Assembly: GCA_015488325.1 (NCBI GenBank) | Contig: WFOA01000119.1 | Coordinates: 1-33,452, forward strand | Source of the DNA: Acidimicrobiia bacterium | GTDB taxonomy: Bacteria > Actinomycetota > Acidimicrobiia > Spongiisociales > ZC4RG35 | Direction: 5' to 3' | Length of the DNA: 33,452 bases | In this document: piece by piece, positions 7,077-15,228 of the stretch | Position numbering within the stretch: the stretch's first letter is position 1 | Layout: the number at the start of each line of letters is the position of its first letter | Position numbers and translations under genes: made by a program | Notes under the pieces: model-generated | Database searches by the model: none | What the model was told of the DNA's origin: nothing | The model's input: the letters and a program-made list of their open reading frames with translations, nothing else

Positions 7077-8273
7077 ATGGACATCCCCGACGAGCTGCTG
7101 GCACCGGCGGTCGCCGCGGTCCGGCGGGCCCTCGCCGAGCTCGACGGATCCGAGATTCCGGCGCGGCTTCGCCGGGTGGCGTCGTCGTCGGCCCGGCACC
7201 TCCCTGCCCCGCTGCGCCGGTCCGTCCTCGGGGAACTCGACACGTCGGAATGGATGCGGGCTCGGGCCCGGGAATGCCTCGACGACGGGGACGAGCCGGC
7301 GACCAGGGTGTCCCTCCTGTTCCTGGAACGCCCCGCCGGGTGGGAAGAGGAGGTCCGGGGGATCGTCGAGGAGGTCCAGGCACGGCACCAGCAGCGGGCG
7401 GAGCGACGGTGGCGGGAGGCGGTGGAGCGGCTCGAAGGGGAGCTGCAACGGGAACGTGAGGCCCTTCGCAGGGTTCGACAGGAGATGGCGGATCGGATCG
7501 CCGAGGCCGAAGCGGAGGCGAAGGCGGCGGCGGCGGACCGTCTGCGACGGTCCGACCGGCGAGCCAGGGAGCTGGGCGAAGAGGTGGCCCGCCTCCGCGC
7601 CGAGCTGGATCGGGTCGAAGGGGAACGGGACCGCCTGGAGGCGGAGCTCGCCGAGTCGGATCGTCGGCTCGCCGACCTGCGTGATCGCCTGCGGCGCCGT
7701 CGCCGGGCCGGCGAGGACCCTTCGGGCGGCTACGGGTGGTCCCTGAGCGACCCCTTCTCGCTGGCTCGGGACCTCGACCGCCTGGTCGCGGCCCTCGAGA
7801 TCGGCCCCGAGTCGGAGGAGGGCAGCGGACGAGAGGCACCTGCCGTCCCGACGTTGCCTGGCGGACTGCGCCCCGACGACGGTTCGGCGATCGAATGGGT
7901 GCGGGGCCGGACGATCCCGATGGTGCTGGTAGTCGACGGATACAACGTGGCGTTCGAACTGGCCGACGGCCAACCCGACGAGGCCGTCCTCCGGCGGCTG
8001 GAGGGGGGCCTCCGTCGGCTGTGGCGTACCGCCGAGGGGCCGCTGCGGATCGTCGTCTTCTACGACAGCGGCGACGCCCCCGACTCGGTGAGCACGCCGG
8101 GGGTGGAGATCCGCTACGTACCCGACGCCGACGACGCGGTGGTCGACGCTGCGGCGTCCGCCTCCGTGCCCGCCGTGGTGGTGTCGTCGGATCGGCGGGT
8201 TCGGGAAGGCGCCGAGGCGGTCGGTGCGATCGCGCTGTGGTCGGAGGCGCTGGCCGAATGGATCGACGGCTGA
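7077..8273 (+). CDS. Coiled-coil protein with C-terminal NYN (PIN-like) ribonuclease domain
   Basis: The 398-residue protein starts at ATG 7077 (MDIPDELLAP). The ORF-track extension to 6855 runs through the ilv promoter and is not coding. Residues 1-100 resemble a helical domain, residues about 110-230 form a long charged coiled coil (ERLEGELQREREALRRVRQE and AELDRVEGERDRLEAELAES), and the last 120 or so residues form an NYN/YacP-like PIN fold. That fold is recognised by MVLVVDGYNVAF, VVFYDSGDAPDSV and a late acidic VVVSSDRRVREGAE stretch. NYN proteins are Mg2+-dependent RNA nucleases; the exact substrate is unknown. The first Asp in VVDGYN and the later acidic residues are the likely metal ligands. 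It is divergent from ilvB and apparently leaderless. Confidence 0.85.
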   Translation: MDIPDELLAPAVAAVRRALAELDGSEIPARLRRVASSSARHLPAPLRRSVLGELDTSEWMRARARECLDDGDEPATRVSLLFLERPAGWEEEVRGIVEEVQARHQQRAERRWREAVERLEGELQREREALRRVRQEMADRIAEAEAEAKAAAADRLRRSDRRARELGEEVARLRAELDRVEGERDRLEAELAESDRRLADLRDRLRRRRRAGEDPSGGYGWSLSDPFSLARDLDRLVAALEIGPESEEGSGREAPAVPTLPGGLRPDDGSAIEWVRGRTIPMVLVVDGYNVAFELADGQPDEAVLRRLEGGLRRLWRTAEGPLRIVVFYDSGDAPDSVSTPGVEIRYVPDADDAVVDAAASASVPAVVVSSDRRVREGAEAVGAIALWSEALAEWIDG

Positions 8274-8312
8274 ACGCCGAAACTGTCACACCCATCCGGT
8301 ATGGGTCAGGGC

Positions 8313-8546
8313 ATGGACACATCTCACCTGCAACCCGGTTCGCCCCTGGTCGTCGACTGCGACCGATGCCTGATGGCAGACAGCGCCGCCTGTGACGACT
8401 GTGTGGTCGCCTATCTCACCGGCCCCGGCGGTCCCCTCGTCCTCGAAGCCGACGAACGGCGTGCCCTGGACGCCTTGGCCGACGCCGGCCTGGTGCCGGG
8501 GCTGCGGCTCGTCACCCGCCACCCTCCCCGCTCGGCAGCGGGCTGA
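8313..8546 (+). CDS. Small four-cysteine (zinc-knuckle-like) protein
   Basis: A 77-residue protein with CDRC, seven residues, then CDDC near its N-terminus (C-x2-C-x7-C-x2-C), followed by a short conserved-looking helix LEADERRALDALADAGLVPG. I chose ATG 8313 over 8301 because it keeps the compact MDTSHLQPGS start; both are possible. The cysteine spacing suggests a small zinc- or iron-sulfur-binding module. I do not recognise the family. It sits 39 nt after the NYN gene and 22 nt before queG on the same strand, so it may be expressed with either of these RNA-linked genes, but a functional link is inference. Confidence 0.7.
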   Translation: MDTSHLQPGSPLVVDCDRCLMADSAACDDCVVAYLTGPGGPLVLEADERRALDALADAGLVPGLRLVTRHPPRSAAG

Positions 8547-8553
8547 CCGCACC

Positions 8554-8559
8554 TAGGCT
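8554..8559 (+). promoter_or_regulatory. Possible -10 element before queG
   Basis: TAGGCT ends 9 nt before the queG ATG at 8569 and lies just past the stop of the upstream gene. No clear -35 and no Shine-Dalgarno sequence are present, in line with a near-leaderless start. Confidence 0.4.
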
Positions 8560-8568
8560 CGGGGTTCC

Positions 8569-9708
8569 ATGGATGATCTCCGAGCGCGGATCGAGGCCGT
8601 CGCCCATGACGCCGGCGTGTCGCGGATCGGGGTCGCCACCGTGGAGCCCTTCGTCGACGTGGAGGCGGCACTGCGGGAACGCCGGCGGCAGGGCATGTCG
8701 GCCCGTCTCGGATTCACCTTCCGGGACCCCTCCCGGGCGACCGACGTCCGGCGCAGCCTGCCCTGGGCCGAGCGGCTGGTCGTCGGCGCCCGGTCGTACC
8801 TGCCCGAAGCCGGGCATCCGGGGGGCCGCCGGCCGGGCGAAGGGCGGATCGCCCGCTTCGCCGTCGACGACTCCTACCTTCCTCTCCGCCGCGGCCTCGA
8901 AGCCGTCGCCGATCTGCTCCGAAGCGAAGGCCACCGGGCTGAGCTGCTGGTCGACGACTCCCGGCTCGTCGACCGTGCCGCCGCCGTTCGGGCCGGGGTG
9001 GGCTGGTGGGGGAAGAACACGATGGTCCTCGCCCCCGGTGACGGACCGTGGCTGCTGCTCGGATCGGTCGTCACCGACGCCCGCCTCGAACCGGACCGGC
9101 CGATGCGCCGGGACTGCGGCCGATGCGAGGCCTGCCTCCCGGCCTGCCCGACCGGGGCGTTGGTGGCCCCCGGGGTCCTCGACGCCCGCCGATGCATCGC
9201 CTACTGGCTCCAAGCCCCCGGGTCGATCCCCAGGCACCTGCGGCGGGCGATCGGCGACCGCTTCTACGGCTGTGACGACTGCCTCGAGGCGTGTCCGCCC
9301 GGCCGCAAACCCCTGACCGGCACCGCCAGGCGTCGAGGGCTCGTCGACCTGCGATGGGTGCTGTCGGCCTCCGACGACGAACTCTTGGCCACCTTCGGCC
9401 GCTTCTACATCCCCCGCCGCAACCCGAACATCCTCCGCAGGAACGCCCTCGTCGCCCTGGGCAACGGAGGAGACGAGGCCGACGCCGAGGTCGTCGACCG
9501 GTATCTCGACCATCCCGACCCGATGCTCCGTGTCCACGCCGTCTGGGCCCTCGGCCGTCTCGCCCCCTCCGCCCTGACCCTCCGGCTGTCCCGACTCCTC
9601 GAAGATCCCAGCCCGGAGGTGGTCGACGAGGTTCGGGAGTTCGTCGCCGCAGGCTCCGGGGCGGGCATGGAGACGGTTCGGCCGTCCCGGACGTCGGAGG
9701 CCTCGTAA
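8569..9708 (+). CDS. queG: Epoxyqueuosine reductase
   Basis: QueG reduces epoxyqueuosine to queuosine in the wobble position of GUN-anticodon tRNAs, using cobalamin and two [4Fe-4S] clusters. The 379-residue protein has the N-terminal reductase domain with [19 protein letters not shown] (likely catalytic Asp near 135). A ferredoxin domain follows with [16 protein letters not shown], a lone Cys near 209 and [13 protein letters not shown], and a C-terminal HEAT-like part reads [20 protein letters not shown]. The domain order and the lengths agree with the family. No other queuosine gene (tgt, queA, queC-F) is in the window, so QueG here is a solitary late-step enzyme. It ends in TAA, and that stop forms part of the ilvD -10. 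Confidence 0.93.
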   Translation: MDDLRARIEAVAHDAGVSRIGVATVEPFVDVEAALRERRRQGMSARLGFTFRDPSRATDVRRSLPWAERLVVGARSYLPEAGHPGGRRPGEGRIARFAVDDSYLPLRRGLEAVADLLRSEGHRAELLVDDSRLVDRAAAVRAGVGWWGKNTMVLAPGDGPWLLLGSVVTDARLEPDRPMRRDCGRCEACLPACPTGALVAPGVLDARRCIAYWLQAPGSIPRHLRRAIGDRFYGCDDCLEACPPGRKPLTGTARRRGLVDLRWVLSASDDELLATFGRFYIPRRNPNILRRNALVALGNGGDEADAEVVDRYLDHPDPMLRVHAVWALGRLAPSALTLRLSRLLEDPSPEVVDEVREFVAAGSGAGMETVRPSRTSEAS

Positions 9709-9711
9709 CAT
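9706..9711 (+). promoter_or_regulatory. -10 element for ilvD, overlapping the queG stop codon
   Basis: TAACAT consists of the queG TAA stop plus CAT and ends 7 nt before the ilvD ATG at 9719. This predicts a leaderless ilvD mRNA. No -35 is evident. Confidence 0.45.
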
Positions 9712-9718
9712 CTCGGCC

Positions 9719-11386
9719 ATGGCGCGCAAGATCCACTCCCACGAGGTCACCGACGGGCTGGCGAAGGCCGGTGCCCGAGCCATGCTCCGGGCGGTCGGTT
9801 TGACCGACGACGACTGGTCCAAACCTCAGGTGGGGATCGTCTCCGCCGGCAACGAGGTCACCCCCTGCAACGTCACCGGCCCGTTCCTCTCCGAACGTGC
9901 CCGGGAGGGTGTACGGGCGGCGGGAGGAGTCGGGTTGGTGTTCAGCACCATCGCCGTCTCCGACGCCATCGCCATGGGCCACGAGGGGATGCGGGCGTCC
10001 CTCGTGTCCCGGGAGGTGATCGCCGACTCGGTGGAGTTGGTGATGCACGCCGAACGGTTCGACGCCATGGTGACCATCGCCGGATGCGACAAGTCGCTGC
10101 CCGGCATGCTCATGGCGGCCGCACGCACCAACCTCCCGTCCATCTTCCTGTACGGAGGCTCCAGCCTGCCGGGTCGTTACGCCGGACGTGACATCTCCAT
10201 CGTCGACGTGTTCGAGGCGATCGGCGCGGTCTCCGAAGGCAGGATCGACGCCGACGAGCTGGCCGAGATCGAACGTCGGGCCTGTCCGGGCGCCGGGTCC
10301 TGTGCCGGCATGTTCACCGCCAACACGATGGCGTCGGTGGGCGAGGCGATCGGCATGTCGCTGCCGGGGTCGGCGACCGTCCCGGCGGTGGACGCCCGGT
10401 TGGAGGCGTTCGCCGTCCGGTCGGGGGAGGCGGTGATGTCGCTCCTCGACTCCGACCTCCGTCCCCGCCACATCATGACCCGGCCGGCTTTCGAGAACGC
10501 CATCACCACGGTGATGGCCCTCGGCGGATCGACCAACGCCGTCCTGCACCTCCTCGCCATCGCCCGGGAGGCCGGGGTCGAGCTCGACCTCGACGACTTC
10601 GACCGGATCAGCCGCCGGACCCCGCACCTGGGGGATCTGAAACCCTTCGGGAACCACCACATGGTCGACCTGGACCGGATCGGTGGCGTCCCGGTGGTGC
10701 TACGGGCCCTCCTCGACGAGGGGCTGCTCCACGGCGACGTCCCCACGGTGACGGGACGGACGATGGCCGAGAACCTCGCCGACGTGACCTTCCCCGCCGA
10801 CCAGACGGTGATCCGCCCCGTCTCGGCGCCGCTGGCCGAAGAGGGAGGGATCGCGGTGCTGAAGGGCAGCCTCGCCCCTCGGGGAGCGGTCGTGAAGGTG
10901 GCCGGGGTCGCCTTCGAGACCTTCGAAGGGCCCGCCCGGGTGTTCGAAGGTGAACAAGAAGCCCTCGACGCCCTCTTCGGGCACCGGATCCGGCCCGGCG
11001 ACGTCCTCGTCATCCGCACCGAAGGTCCCCGGGGTGGGCCGGGAATGCGGGAGATGTTGCAGATCACGGCGGCGATCAAAGGAGCCGGCCTGGGCAAGGA
11101 GGTGCTGTTGGTCACCGACGGTCGCTTCTCCGGCGGTACCACCGGCCTCTGCATCGGTCACGTCGCCCCCGAATCCGAAGTGGGTGGACCCATCGGTCTG
11201 GTGGAGGAGGGCGACCGGATCCGGGTCGACGTCGCCGCCCGCACCATCGACCTGTTGGTCGACGAAGCCACCTTGGAGGAGCGGAGGGGAGGTTGGAAAC
11301 CCCGTCCACCCCGATACACGACCGGTGTCCTCGCCAAATACGCCAAGCTGGTAGGCCAGGCCGACGAGGGTGCGGTGACCGGTTGA
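9719..11386 (+). CDS. ilvD: Dihydroxy-acid dehydratase
   Basis: IlvD dehydrates 2,3-dihydroxy-isovalerate and 2,3-dihydroxy-3-methylvalerate to the 2-oxo acids that precede valine, leucine and isoleucine. At 555 residues it has the normal length. The iron-sulfur cluster ligands are visible in [19 protein letters not shown] and [16 protein letters not shown], and the C-terminal swivel domain carries [17 protein letters not shown]. It completes the ilvBNCD set but lies on the other strand about 2.8 kb from the ilv promoter, so it escapes the attenuator. The upstream TAACAT 7 nt before the ATG suggests independent leaderless expression. Confidence 0.97.
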   Translation: MARKIHSHEVTDGLAKAGARAMLRAVGLTDDDWSKPQVGIVSAGNEVTPCNVTGPFLSERAREGVRAAGGVGLVFSTIAVSDAIAMGHEGMRASLVSREVIADSVELVMHAERFDAMVTIAGCDKSLPGMLMAAARTNLPSIFLYGGSSLPGRYAGRDISIVDVFEAIGAVSEGRIDADELAEIERRACPGAGSCAGMFTANTMASVGEAIGMSLPGSATVPAVDARLEAFAVRSGEAVMSLLDSDLRPRHIMTRPAFENAITTVMALGGSTNAVLHLLAIAREAGVELDLDDFDRISRRTPHLGDLKPFGNHHMVDLDRIGGVPVVLRALLDEGLLHGDVPTVTGRTMAENLADVTFPADQTVIRPVSAPLAEEGGIAVLKGSLAPRGAVVKVAGVAFETFEGPARVFEGEQEALDALFGHRIRPGDVLVIRTEGPRGGPGMREMLQITAAIKGAGLGKEVLLVTDGRFSGGTTGLCIGHVAPESEVGGPIGLVEEGDRIRVDVAARTIDLLVDEATLEERRGGWKPRPPRYTTGVLAKYAKLVGQADEGAVTG

Positions 11387-11673
11387 CCGTGGTCGCCGTC
11401 TACGCCTCCGCCACCGTCGTCGGGTTGGTCGCCCTCGTCGGCTGGATCCTCACCGCCGCCCTGGCCGGTGCACGCGACGCCGGGTTCGACCCGGAGGAGC
11501 GGTTCGGTGTCGGAGGGCGCCGGGTCGTCGCCGGGGTGACCGCCTTCGGGTTGGGTGGGATGGCCGCGGCGTTCTCCCCCCTCGACCCGGCACCGTTGCT
11601 CGAGGTGGCCGCCGCGGTCGTCGCCGCCGCCGGTGCCGTCTGGTACGCGGGCCGTCCCGGTGCCGAAGGCTGA
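11383..11673 (+). CDS. Small membrane protein of unknown function
   Basis: The reading frame can start at TTG 11383, overlapping the ilvD TGA as TTGA, or at GTG 11389. Either gives about 95 residues. It has an N-terminal hydrophobic helix [18 protein letters not shown] and two further hydrophobic stretches ([17 protein letters not shown] and [19 protein letters not shown]) separated by a charged [14 protein letters not shown] loop, so two or three membrane spans. The ORF-track start at 11293 lies inside ilvD and is rejected. I do not recognise the family. Tight coupling to ilvD and the following gene suggests co-expression. Confidence 0.6.
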   Translation: MTVVAVYASATVVGLVALVGWILTAALAGARDAGFDPEERFGVGGRRVVAGVTAFGLGGMAAAFSPLDPAPLLEVAAAVVAAAGAVWYAGRPGAEG

Positions 11674-11675
11674 AC

Positions 11676-12473
11676 ATGCTCATCGTCTCCGACGTCCACG
11701 CCGCCTTCGACGCGCTGGCGGAAGTCGCCCAGGCCGGTGAGACGCTCCTCGTCTTGGGCGACCTCATCAACCTGGTCGACTACCGGACGGGGGAGGGCGC
11801 GGTCGCCGACGTCCTCGGCGCCGAGTTCGGTCGACGGTCGGCGGCGCTGCGGGGCGCCGGCGACTATGCGGGGATGCGGGCGTTGTGGCGGGAGGTCATC
11901 GGTGAACGTCTCGACGAGGTCCGAGCGGGGATCGACGCCGCCGTGGGTCGCCAGTACCGACAGATGACCGTGGCCCTCGAAGGGGCGAAGGGCTATGTGA
12001 CGTTCGGGAACGTCGACCGGCCCGACCAGCTCGCCGCCGCCCTCCCCGACGGGATGGTCTTCGTCGACGGTGAAGTCGTCGAGATCGACGGTCTCCGCTT
12101 CGGGTTCGTCGGAGGGGGTGTCGAGACGCCGCTGCGGGCGGCAGGGGAGGTCTCCGACGCCGAGATGGCACGAAAACTCGACCGTCTGGGGCCGGTGGAC
12201 GTGCTGTGTTCGCATCTTCCGCCGGCGGTCCCCGCCCTGCACACCGACGTGGTAACCGGTCGCCGGGAGCGGGCTTCGGTCCCCATCCTCGACTACCTGC
12301 GGTCGACCCGACCCGCCTTCCACTTCTTCGGCGATGTCCACCAGCCCCAAGCGTATCGGTGGCGGCTCGGTCCCACCTTGTGCGTCAACGTCGGGTATTT
12401 CCGGGCGACCCGCAGGGCCGTCCGCTTCGATCCCGCCACCGGCCCCGTTCCGGCGCCGGTGGTGGGTCGCTAA
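11676..12473 (+). CDS. Calcineurin-like metallophosphoesterase
   Basis: The 265-residue protein has all five metallophosphoesterase blocks in order: SDVHAAFDAL (D-x-H), LGDLINLVD (GD), TFGNVDRPD (GN-D), CSHLPPA (H) and FFGDVHQPQAYR (GD-H). These residues hold a two-metal centre that hydrolyses phosphate esters; the substrate cannot be read from sequence. An insertion around residues 45-95 (YRTGEGAVADVLGAEFGRRS) separates the second and third blocks. It begins 2 nt after the previous gene and ends in TAA at 12471, where the stop also starts a TAACCT hexamer. Confidence 0.85.
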   Translation: MLIVSDVHAAFDALAEVAQAGETLLVLGDLINLVDYRTGEGAVADVLGAEFGRRSAALRGAGDYAGMRALWREVIGERLDEVRAGIDAAVGRQYRQMTVALEGAKGYVTFGNVDRPDQLAAALPDGMVFVDGEVVEIDGLRFGFVGGGVETPLRAAGEVSDAEMARKLDRLGPVDVLCSHLPPAVPALHTDVVTGRRERASVPILDYLRSTRPAFHFFGDVHQPQAYRWRLGPTLCVNVGYFRATRRAVRFDPATGPVPAPVVGR

Positions 12474-12476
12474 CCT
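12471..12476 (+). promoter_or_regulatory. Possible -10 element overlapping the phosphoesterase stop
   Basis: TAACCT is formed from the TAA stop codon plus CCT. Initiation near 12483 would leave a short untranslated leader that contains GGGAGGA before the GTG at 12502. Confidence 0.35.
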
Positions 12477-12501
12477 CGACGGCTGGGAGGATTCGGTAAC
12501 C

Positions 12502-12948
12502 GTGACCGACAACACCGTCCAGACCATCGAGATCGACTCGCCACCGGAGGCGATCTTCGCCGTCGCCGCCGACGTCGCCGCCTACCCCGAGTGGGCGACC
12601 GGGATCCGGTCCACCGAGGTGCTCGAGACCGACGACCGGGGACGACCCCTCCGGGTGCGGTTCGTGGTCGACGGCATGGTGAAAGAGATCACCTACACCC
12701 TGCGCTACACCTACGACGAGCCGCATTCCATCTCGTGGGAGGCCGAACCCGGCCCCGACATCGAAGAGATGGAGGGTTCGTACACGTTCACCGAGATCGC
12801 CCCCGGCCGCACCGAAGTGGTGTACGCGCTCCGGGCGGTCCCGGCGTTCACCATCCCCGGCTTCCTTCGCCGTCAGGTGGAGAAGCAGATCGTCGGAACG
12901 GCACTGAGGGGGTTGCGTCGGAGGGTGGAGGAGATCGGGGGCACCTGA
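12502..12948 (+). CDS. SRPBCC (START-like) family protein
   Basis: The 148-residue protein has the polyketide-cyclase/dehydrase-like START fold: the opening strand QTIEIDSPPEAIFAVAADVA, then AAYPEWATGIRSTEVLE, a central antiparallel sheet with YTLRYTYDEPHSISWEAE, and a long C-terminal helix from VEKQIVGTALRGLRRRVEEI. The fold encloses a hydrophobic pocket for a lipid-like ligand; the ligand is unknown. The start is GTG 12502 with GGGAGGA upstream; the longer ORF-track start lies in the phosphoesterase gene. The next gene, an ArsA ATPase, starts 1 nt after its stop. SRPBCC, ArsA and ROK glucokinase genes are neighbours in many actinobacteria. Confidence 0.85.
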   Translation: MTDNTVQTIEIDSPPEAIFAVAADVAAYPEWATGIRSTEVLETDDRGRPLRVRFVVDGMVKEITYTLRYTYDEPHSISWEAEPGPDIEEMEGSYTFTEIAPGRTEVVYALRAVPAFTIPGFLRRQVEKQIVGTALRGLRRRVEEIGGT

Positions 12949-12949
12949 C

Positions 12950-14122
12950 GTGCGCATCGTGCTCGTCACCGGCAAGGGGGGTGTGGGCAAGACCACGGTG
13001 GCGGCCGCCACCGCCCTCGCCGCCGCCGAACACGGGCACCGTACGCTGATCAGCTCCACCGACCCGGCCCATTCGCTCGCCGACGCCTTCGAAGCCGCCC
13101 TCGGCGACGAACCCACCGAGGTGGCGCCGGGGTTGATGGGCCAGCAGATCGACGCCCAGAGCCAGCTCGATCGACATTGGGGCGCCATCCGGGATCAACT
13201 GATGTCGGTGTTGGGATGGGGCGGCGTGGAGGGCATCGAAGCCGAGGAGTTCCTGGTCTTTCCGGGGATGGACGAGCTGTTCGCCCTCCTCGAAGTGGAC
13301 CGTCACGCACGCTCGGGCGCATTCGACGTCATCGTCGTCGACTGCGCACCGACCGCCGAGACGCTCCGTCTGCTCAGCCTCCCCGAGGTCCTGTCGTGGT
13401 ATTTCGAACGGATCCTGCCCACGGAGCGTCGGATCATGAGGGCGGCCAGGCCGATCCTCACCCGGTTCACCGACCTGCCGGTCCCCGAAGACGACGTGTT
13501 CGTCGCCGCCCAGAGCGTGTTCGACTCGGTGGAGTCGGTGAAGGCCCTGTTGGGGGATCCCCGGGTCGCTTCGGCCCGTCTCGTCGTCAATCCCGAGAAG
13601 ATGGTGATCGACGAGGCCCGACGCACCTACACCTACCTGGGTTTGTTCGGATACGGGGTGGACGGGGTGGTCGTCAACCGGGTCCTTCCCGAGGAGGTGT
13701 CCGACCCGTACTTCGATCGGTGGCGGGCGATCCAGAAAGGTCACCTCCACACCATCGACGAGGCGTTCGCCGACGTGCCCCGACTCCGTCTCCGGCTCTT
13801 CGACGACGAGATGGTCGGTCTCGACCGGCTCCGTCTCATGGCGTCGGAGCTGTACGGCGACGTCGACCCGGTCGGCGGCTTCGAGGCCCGGAGCCCGTTC
13901 CGGGTGACCGAGTCGGAGGGGCGGGTCGTGTTGGAGGTCGCCGTGGCGTTCGCCCACCGCGACGAAGTGGAGGTGTTTCGGCGTGGCAGCGAGCTGTTCG
14001 TCGGCGTCGGACCGTACCGGCGGTCCTTCGTCCTCCCCGACTCGCTGCGGCGACGGCGGGTGGAGGCGGCCCGGCTGGTCGACGGTGTGCTCCGGGTGAG
14101 TTTCGACGGAGGAGAAGGATGA
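12950..14122 (+). CDS. ArsA/GET3-family ATPase with C-terminal HSP20-like domain
   Basis: The 390-residue protein starts at a GTG 1 nt after the SRPBCC stop. Its deviant Walker A motif GKGGVGKTT lies at residues 8-16, SSTDPAHSLADAF follows near 36, and the ATPase core includes VIVVDCAPTAETLRLLSLPE. Residues about 315-385 (VTESEGRVVLEVAVAF to DGVLRVSF) look like the beta-sandwich HSP20-like domain found at the end of many bacterial ArsA homologues. No arsenite pump (ArsB) or ArsR gene is nearby, so arsenic export is unlikely. A chaperone-like or targeting role similar to GET3 is inference. Many actinobacteria have two adjacent ArsA genes; only one is present here. Confidence 0.88.
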   Translation: MRIVLVTGKGGVGKTTVAAATALAAAEHGHRTLISSTDPAHSLADAFEAALGDEPTEVAPGLMGQQIDAQSQLDRHWGAIRDQLMSVLGWGGVEGIEAEEFLVFPGMDELFALLEVDRHARSGAFDVIVVDCAPTAETLRLLSLPEVLSWYFERILPTERRIMRAARPILTRFTDLPVPEDDVFVAAQSVFDSVESVKALLGDPRVASARLVVNPEKMVIDEARRTYTYLGLFGYGVDGVVVNRVLPEEVSDPYFDRWRAIQKGHLHTIDEAFADVPRLRLRLFDDEMVGLDRLRLMASELYGDVDPVGGFEARSPFRVTESEGRVVLEVAVAFAHRDEVEVFRRGSELFVGVGPYRRSFVLPDSLRRRRVEAARLVDGVLRVSFDGGEG

Positions 14123-14301
14123 GGGTCGACTCCGACGTCGCCGAGGCCCTGCGGCGTGCCGGTCGGCGGGTCGTGTACCACCTGATCCGGGCTGGAATCG
14201 AAGGGCTGAAGGCGGTGGAGGCGGTGGTCGACGAGTTGGGGAGCGTCGGACGGGAGTCGGAGCCTCGCGACGAGCCCGTCGAACGCGTCGAGGTGGAATG
14301 A
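14119..14301 (+). CDS. Small helical protein between ArsA and glucokinase
   Basis: A 60-residue protein starting at an ATG that overlaps the ArsA stop as ATGA; its own stop overlaps the glucokinase ATG in the same way. The N-terminal 40 residues (VAEALRRAGRRVVYHLIRAG, then EGLKAVEAVVDELG) would form amphipathic helices, and the tail is acidic. No known motif is visible. The double overlap strongly supports translation. A small protein at this position between ArsA and glkA also occurs in other actinobacteria; whether they are homologous I cannot tell. Confidence 0.65.
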   Translation: MRVDSDVAEALRRAGRRVVYHLIRAGIEGLKAVEAVVDELGSVGRESEPRDEPVERVEVE

Positions 14302-15227
14302 GCGATCCTCCGGTCGCCGGGATCGACGTCGGTGGCACCTTCGTGAAGTGGGTGCTGCTCGGCGACGGTGCCGAACGGGTCGACGACGGCGTGCGGAGGC
14401 TCCCCGGCGACGGCGTGTTCGAGGCGGTGGCGGACCTCGGCGCCGAACTCGTCGGCCGCGGGGCACGTGCGGTCGGGGTCGGGGTGGCCGGCCTCGTCGT
14501 GTGGCCGGAAGGGGAGTTCGTGTGGGGTCCCCACGTCCCCGGCCGGTCGGTTCCGTACCGGCGGCGGCTGAGCGACACCCTGGGGGTCCCCGCCGTCGTC
14601 GACAACGACGCCAACCTGGCGGCCCTCGCCGAACTGCGGCTCGGTGCCGCCCGCGGTCACCGCCACGCGTTGATGTTGACTTTCGGGACCGGCATCGGTG
14701 CGGGGATGGTCGTCGACCGGCAGATCTTCCGGGGCCGGAACTTCGCCGGGGAGGTGGGGCATATGGTCCTCGACCCCGACGGGCCCCTGTGCGCCTGCGG
14801 GCGGCGGGGATGCTGGGAGACCTTCGTGTCCGGGTCGCGCCTCGATCAGCTCGCCGCCGAGCTGGCGGACCGGGCACCCGACGGAGCCCTGGCCCGGCTG
14901 GTCGGTGCCGACCGGCCCGAAGGTCGCCACCTCACCGCCGCGGCGGCGGCCGGGGATCCGGCTGCCCGGGCGGCCCTCGCTGAGGTCGGCGGATGGCTGG
15001 GACGGGGTGTCGCCAACCTGGTCGCCATCTTCGATCCCGAGGTGGTGGTGATCGGCGGGGCGGCGGCCCAGGCCGGAGACCATCTGCTCGACCCGGCCCG
15101 CAAGGTCGTCGGCCAGGTGCTCCAGGGAGCCGAGTACCGTCCTGACCTGCCGATGGTCCCTGCCGTGTTCGGTCCCTTGGCCGGAGCGGTGGGGGCGGCC
15201 ATCTTGGCCACCGAGACCCTGCTGTGA
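14298..15227 (+). CDS. glk: ROK-family glucokinase
   Basis: Glucokinase phosphorylates glucose to glucose 6-phosphate. The 309-residue protein has the ROK phosphate-binding loop GIDVGGTFVKWVLLG at the N-terminus, the catalytic stretch VVDNDANLAALAE with the active-site aspartate, TFGTGIGAGMVVD, and the zinc site EVGHM followed by CACGRRGCWETFVSG. These match bacterial ROK glucokinases. Actinobacterial members may use ATP or polyphosphate, which sequence alone does not settle, and a related sugar specificity is possible. It is translationally coupled to the preceding 60-residue gene through ATGA. Confidence 0.85.
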   Translation: MSDPPVAGIDVGGTFVKWVLLGDGAERVDDGVRRLPGDGVFEAVADLGAELVGRGARAVGVGVAGLVVWPEGEFVWGPHVPGRSVPYRRRLSDTLGVPAVVDNDANLAALAELRLGAARGHRHALMLTFGTGIGAGMVVDRQIFRGRNFAGEVGHMVLDPDGPLCACGRRGCWETFVSGSRLDQLAAELADRAPDGALARLVGADRPEGRHLTAAAAAGDPAARAALAEVGGWLGRGVANLVAIFDPEVVVIGGAAAQAGDHLLDPARKVVGQVLQGAEYRPDLPMVPAVFGPLAGAVGAAILATETLL

Positions 15228-15228
15228 C

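Noticed and set aside
5931-7973. 680-codon minus-strand ORF crossing the ilv promoter
   Set aside because: It covers parts of two unrelated genes plus the promoter and attenuator, and lies out of frame with ilvB.
7077-8273. NYN/PIN-domain protein as toxin of a toxin-antitoxin pair
   Set aside because: It is about three times the size of VapC-type toxins, has a long coiled coil, and no small overlapping antitoxin gene precedes it.
9071-10660. 529-codon minus-strand ORF
   Set aside because: It is antisense to queG and ilvD, whose catalytic motifs are unmistakable; the translation is His/Gly/Arg-rich as expected from a GC-rich shadow frame.
12950-14122. ArsA homologue as arsenic resistance
   Set aside because: There is no arsB, arsR or arsC nearby, and the HSP20-like tail and glucokinase context fit the chromosomal GET3-like group.
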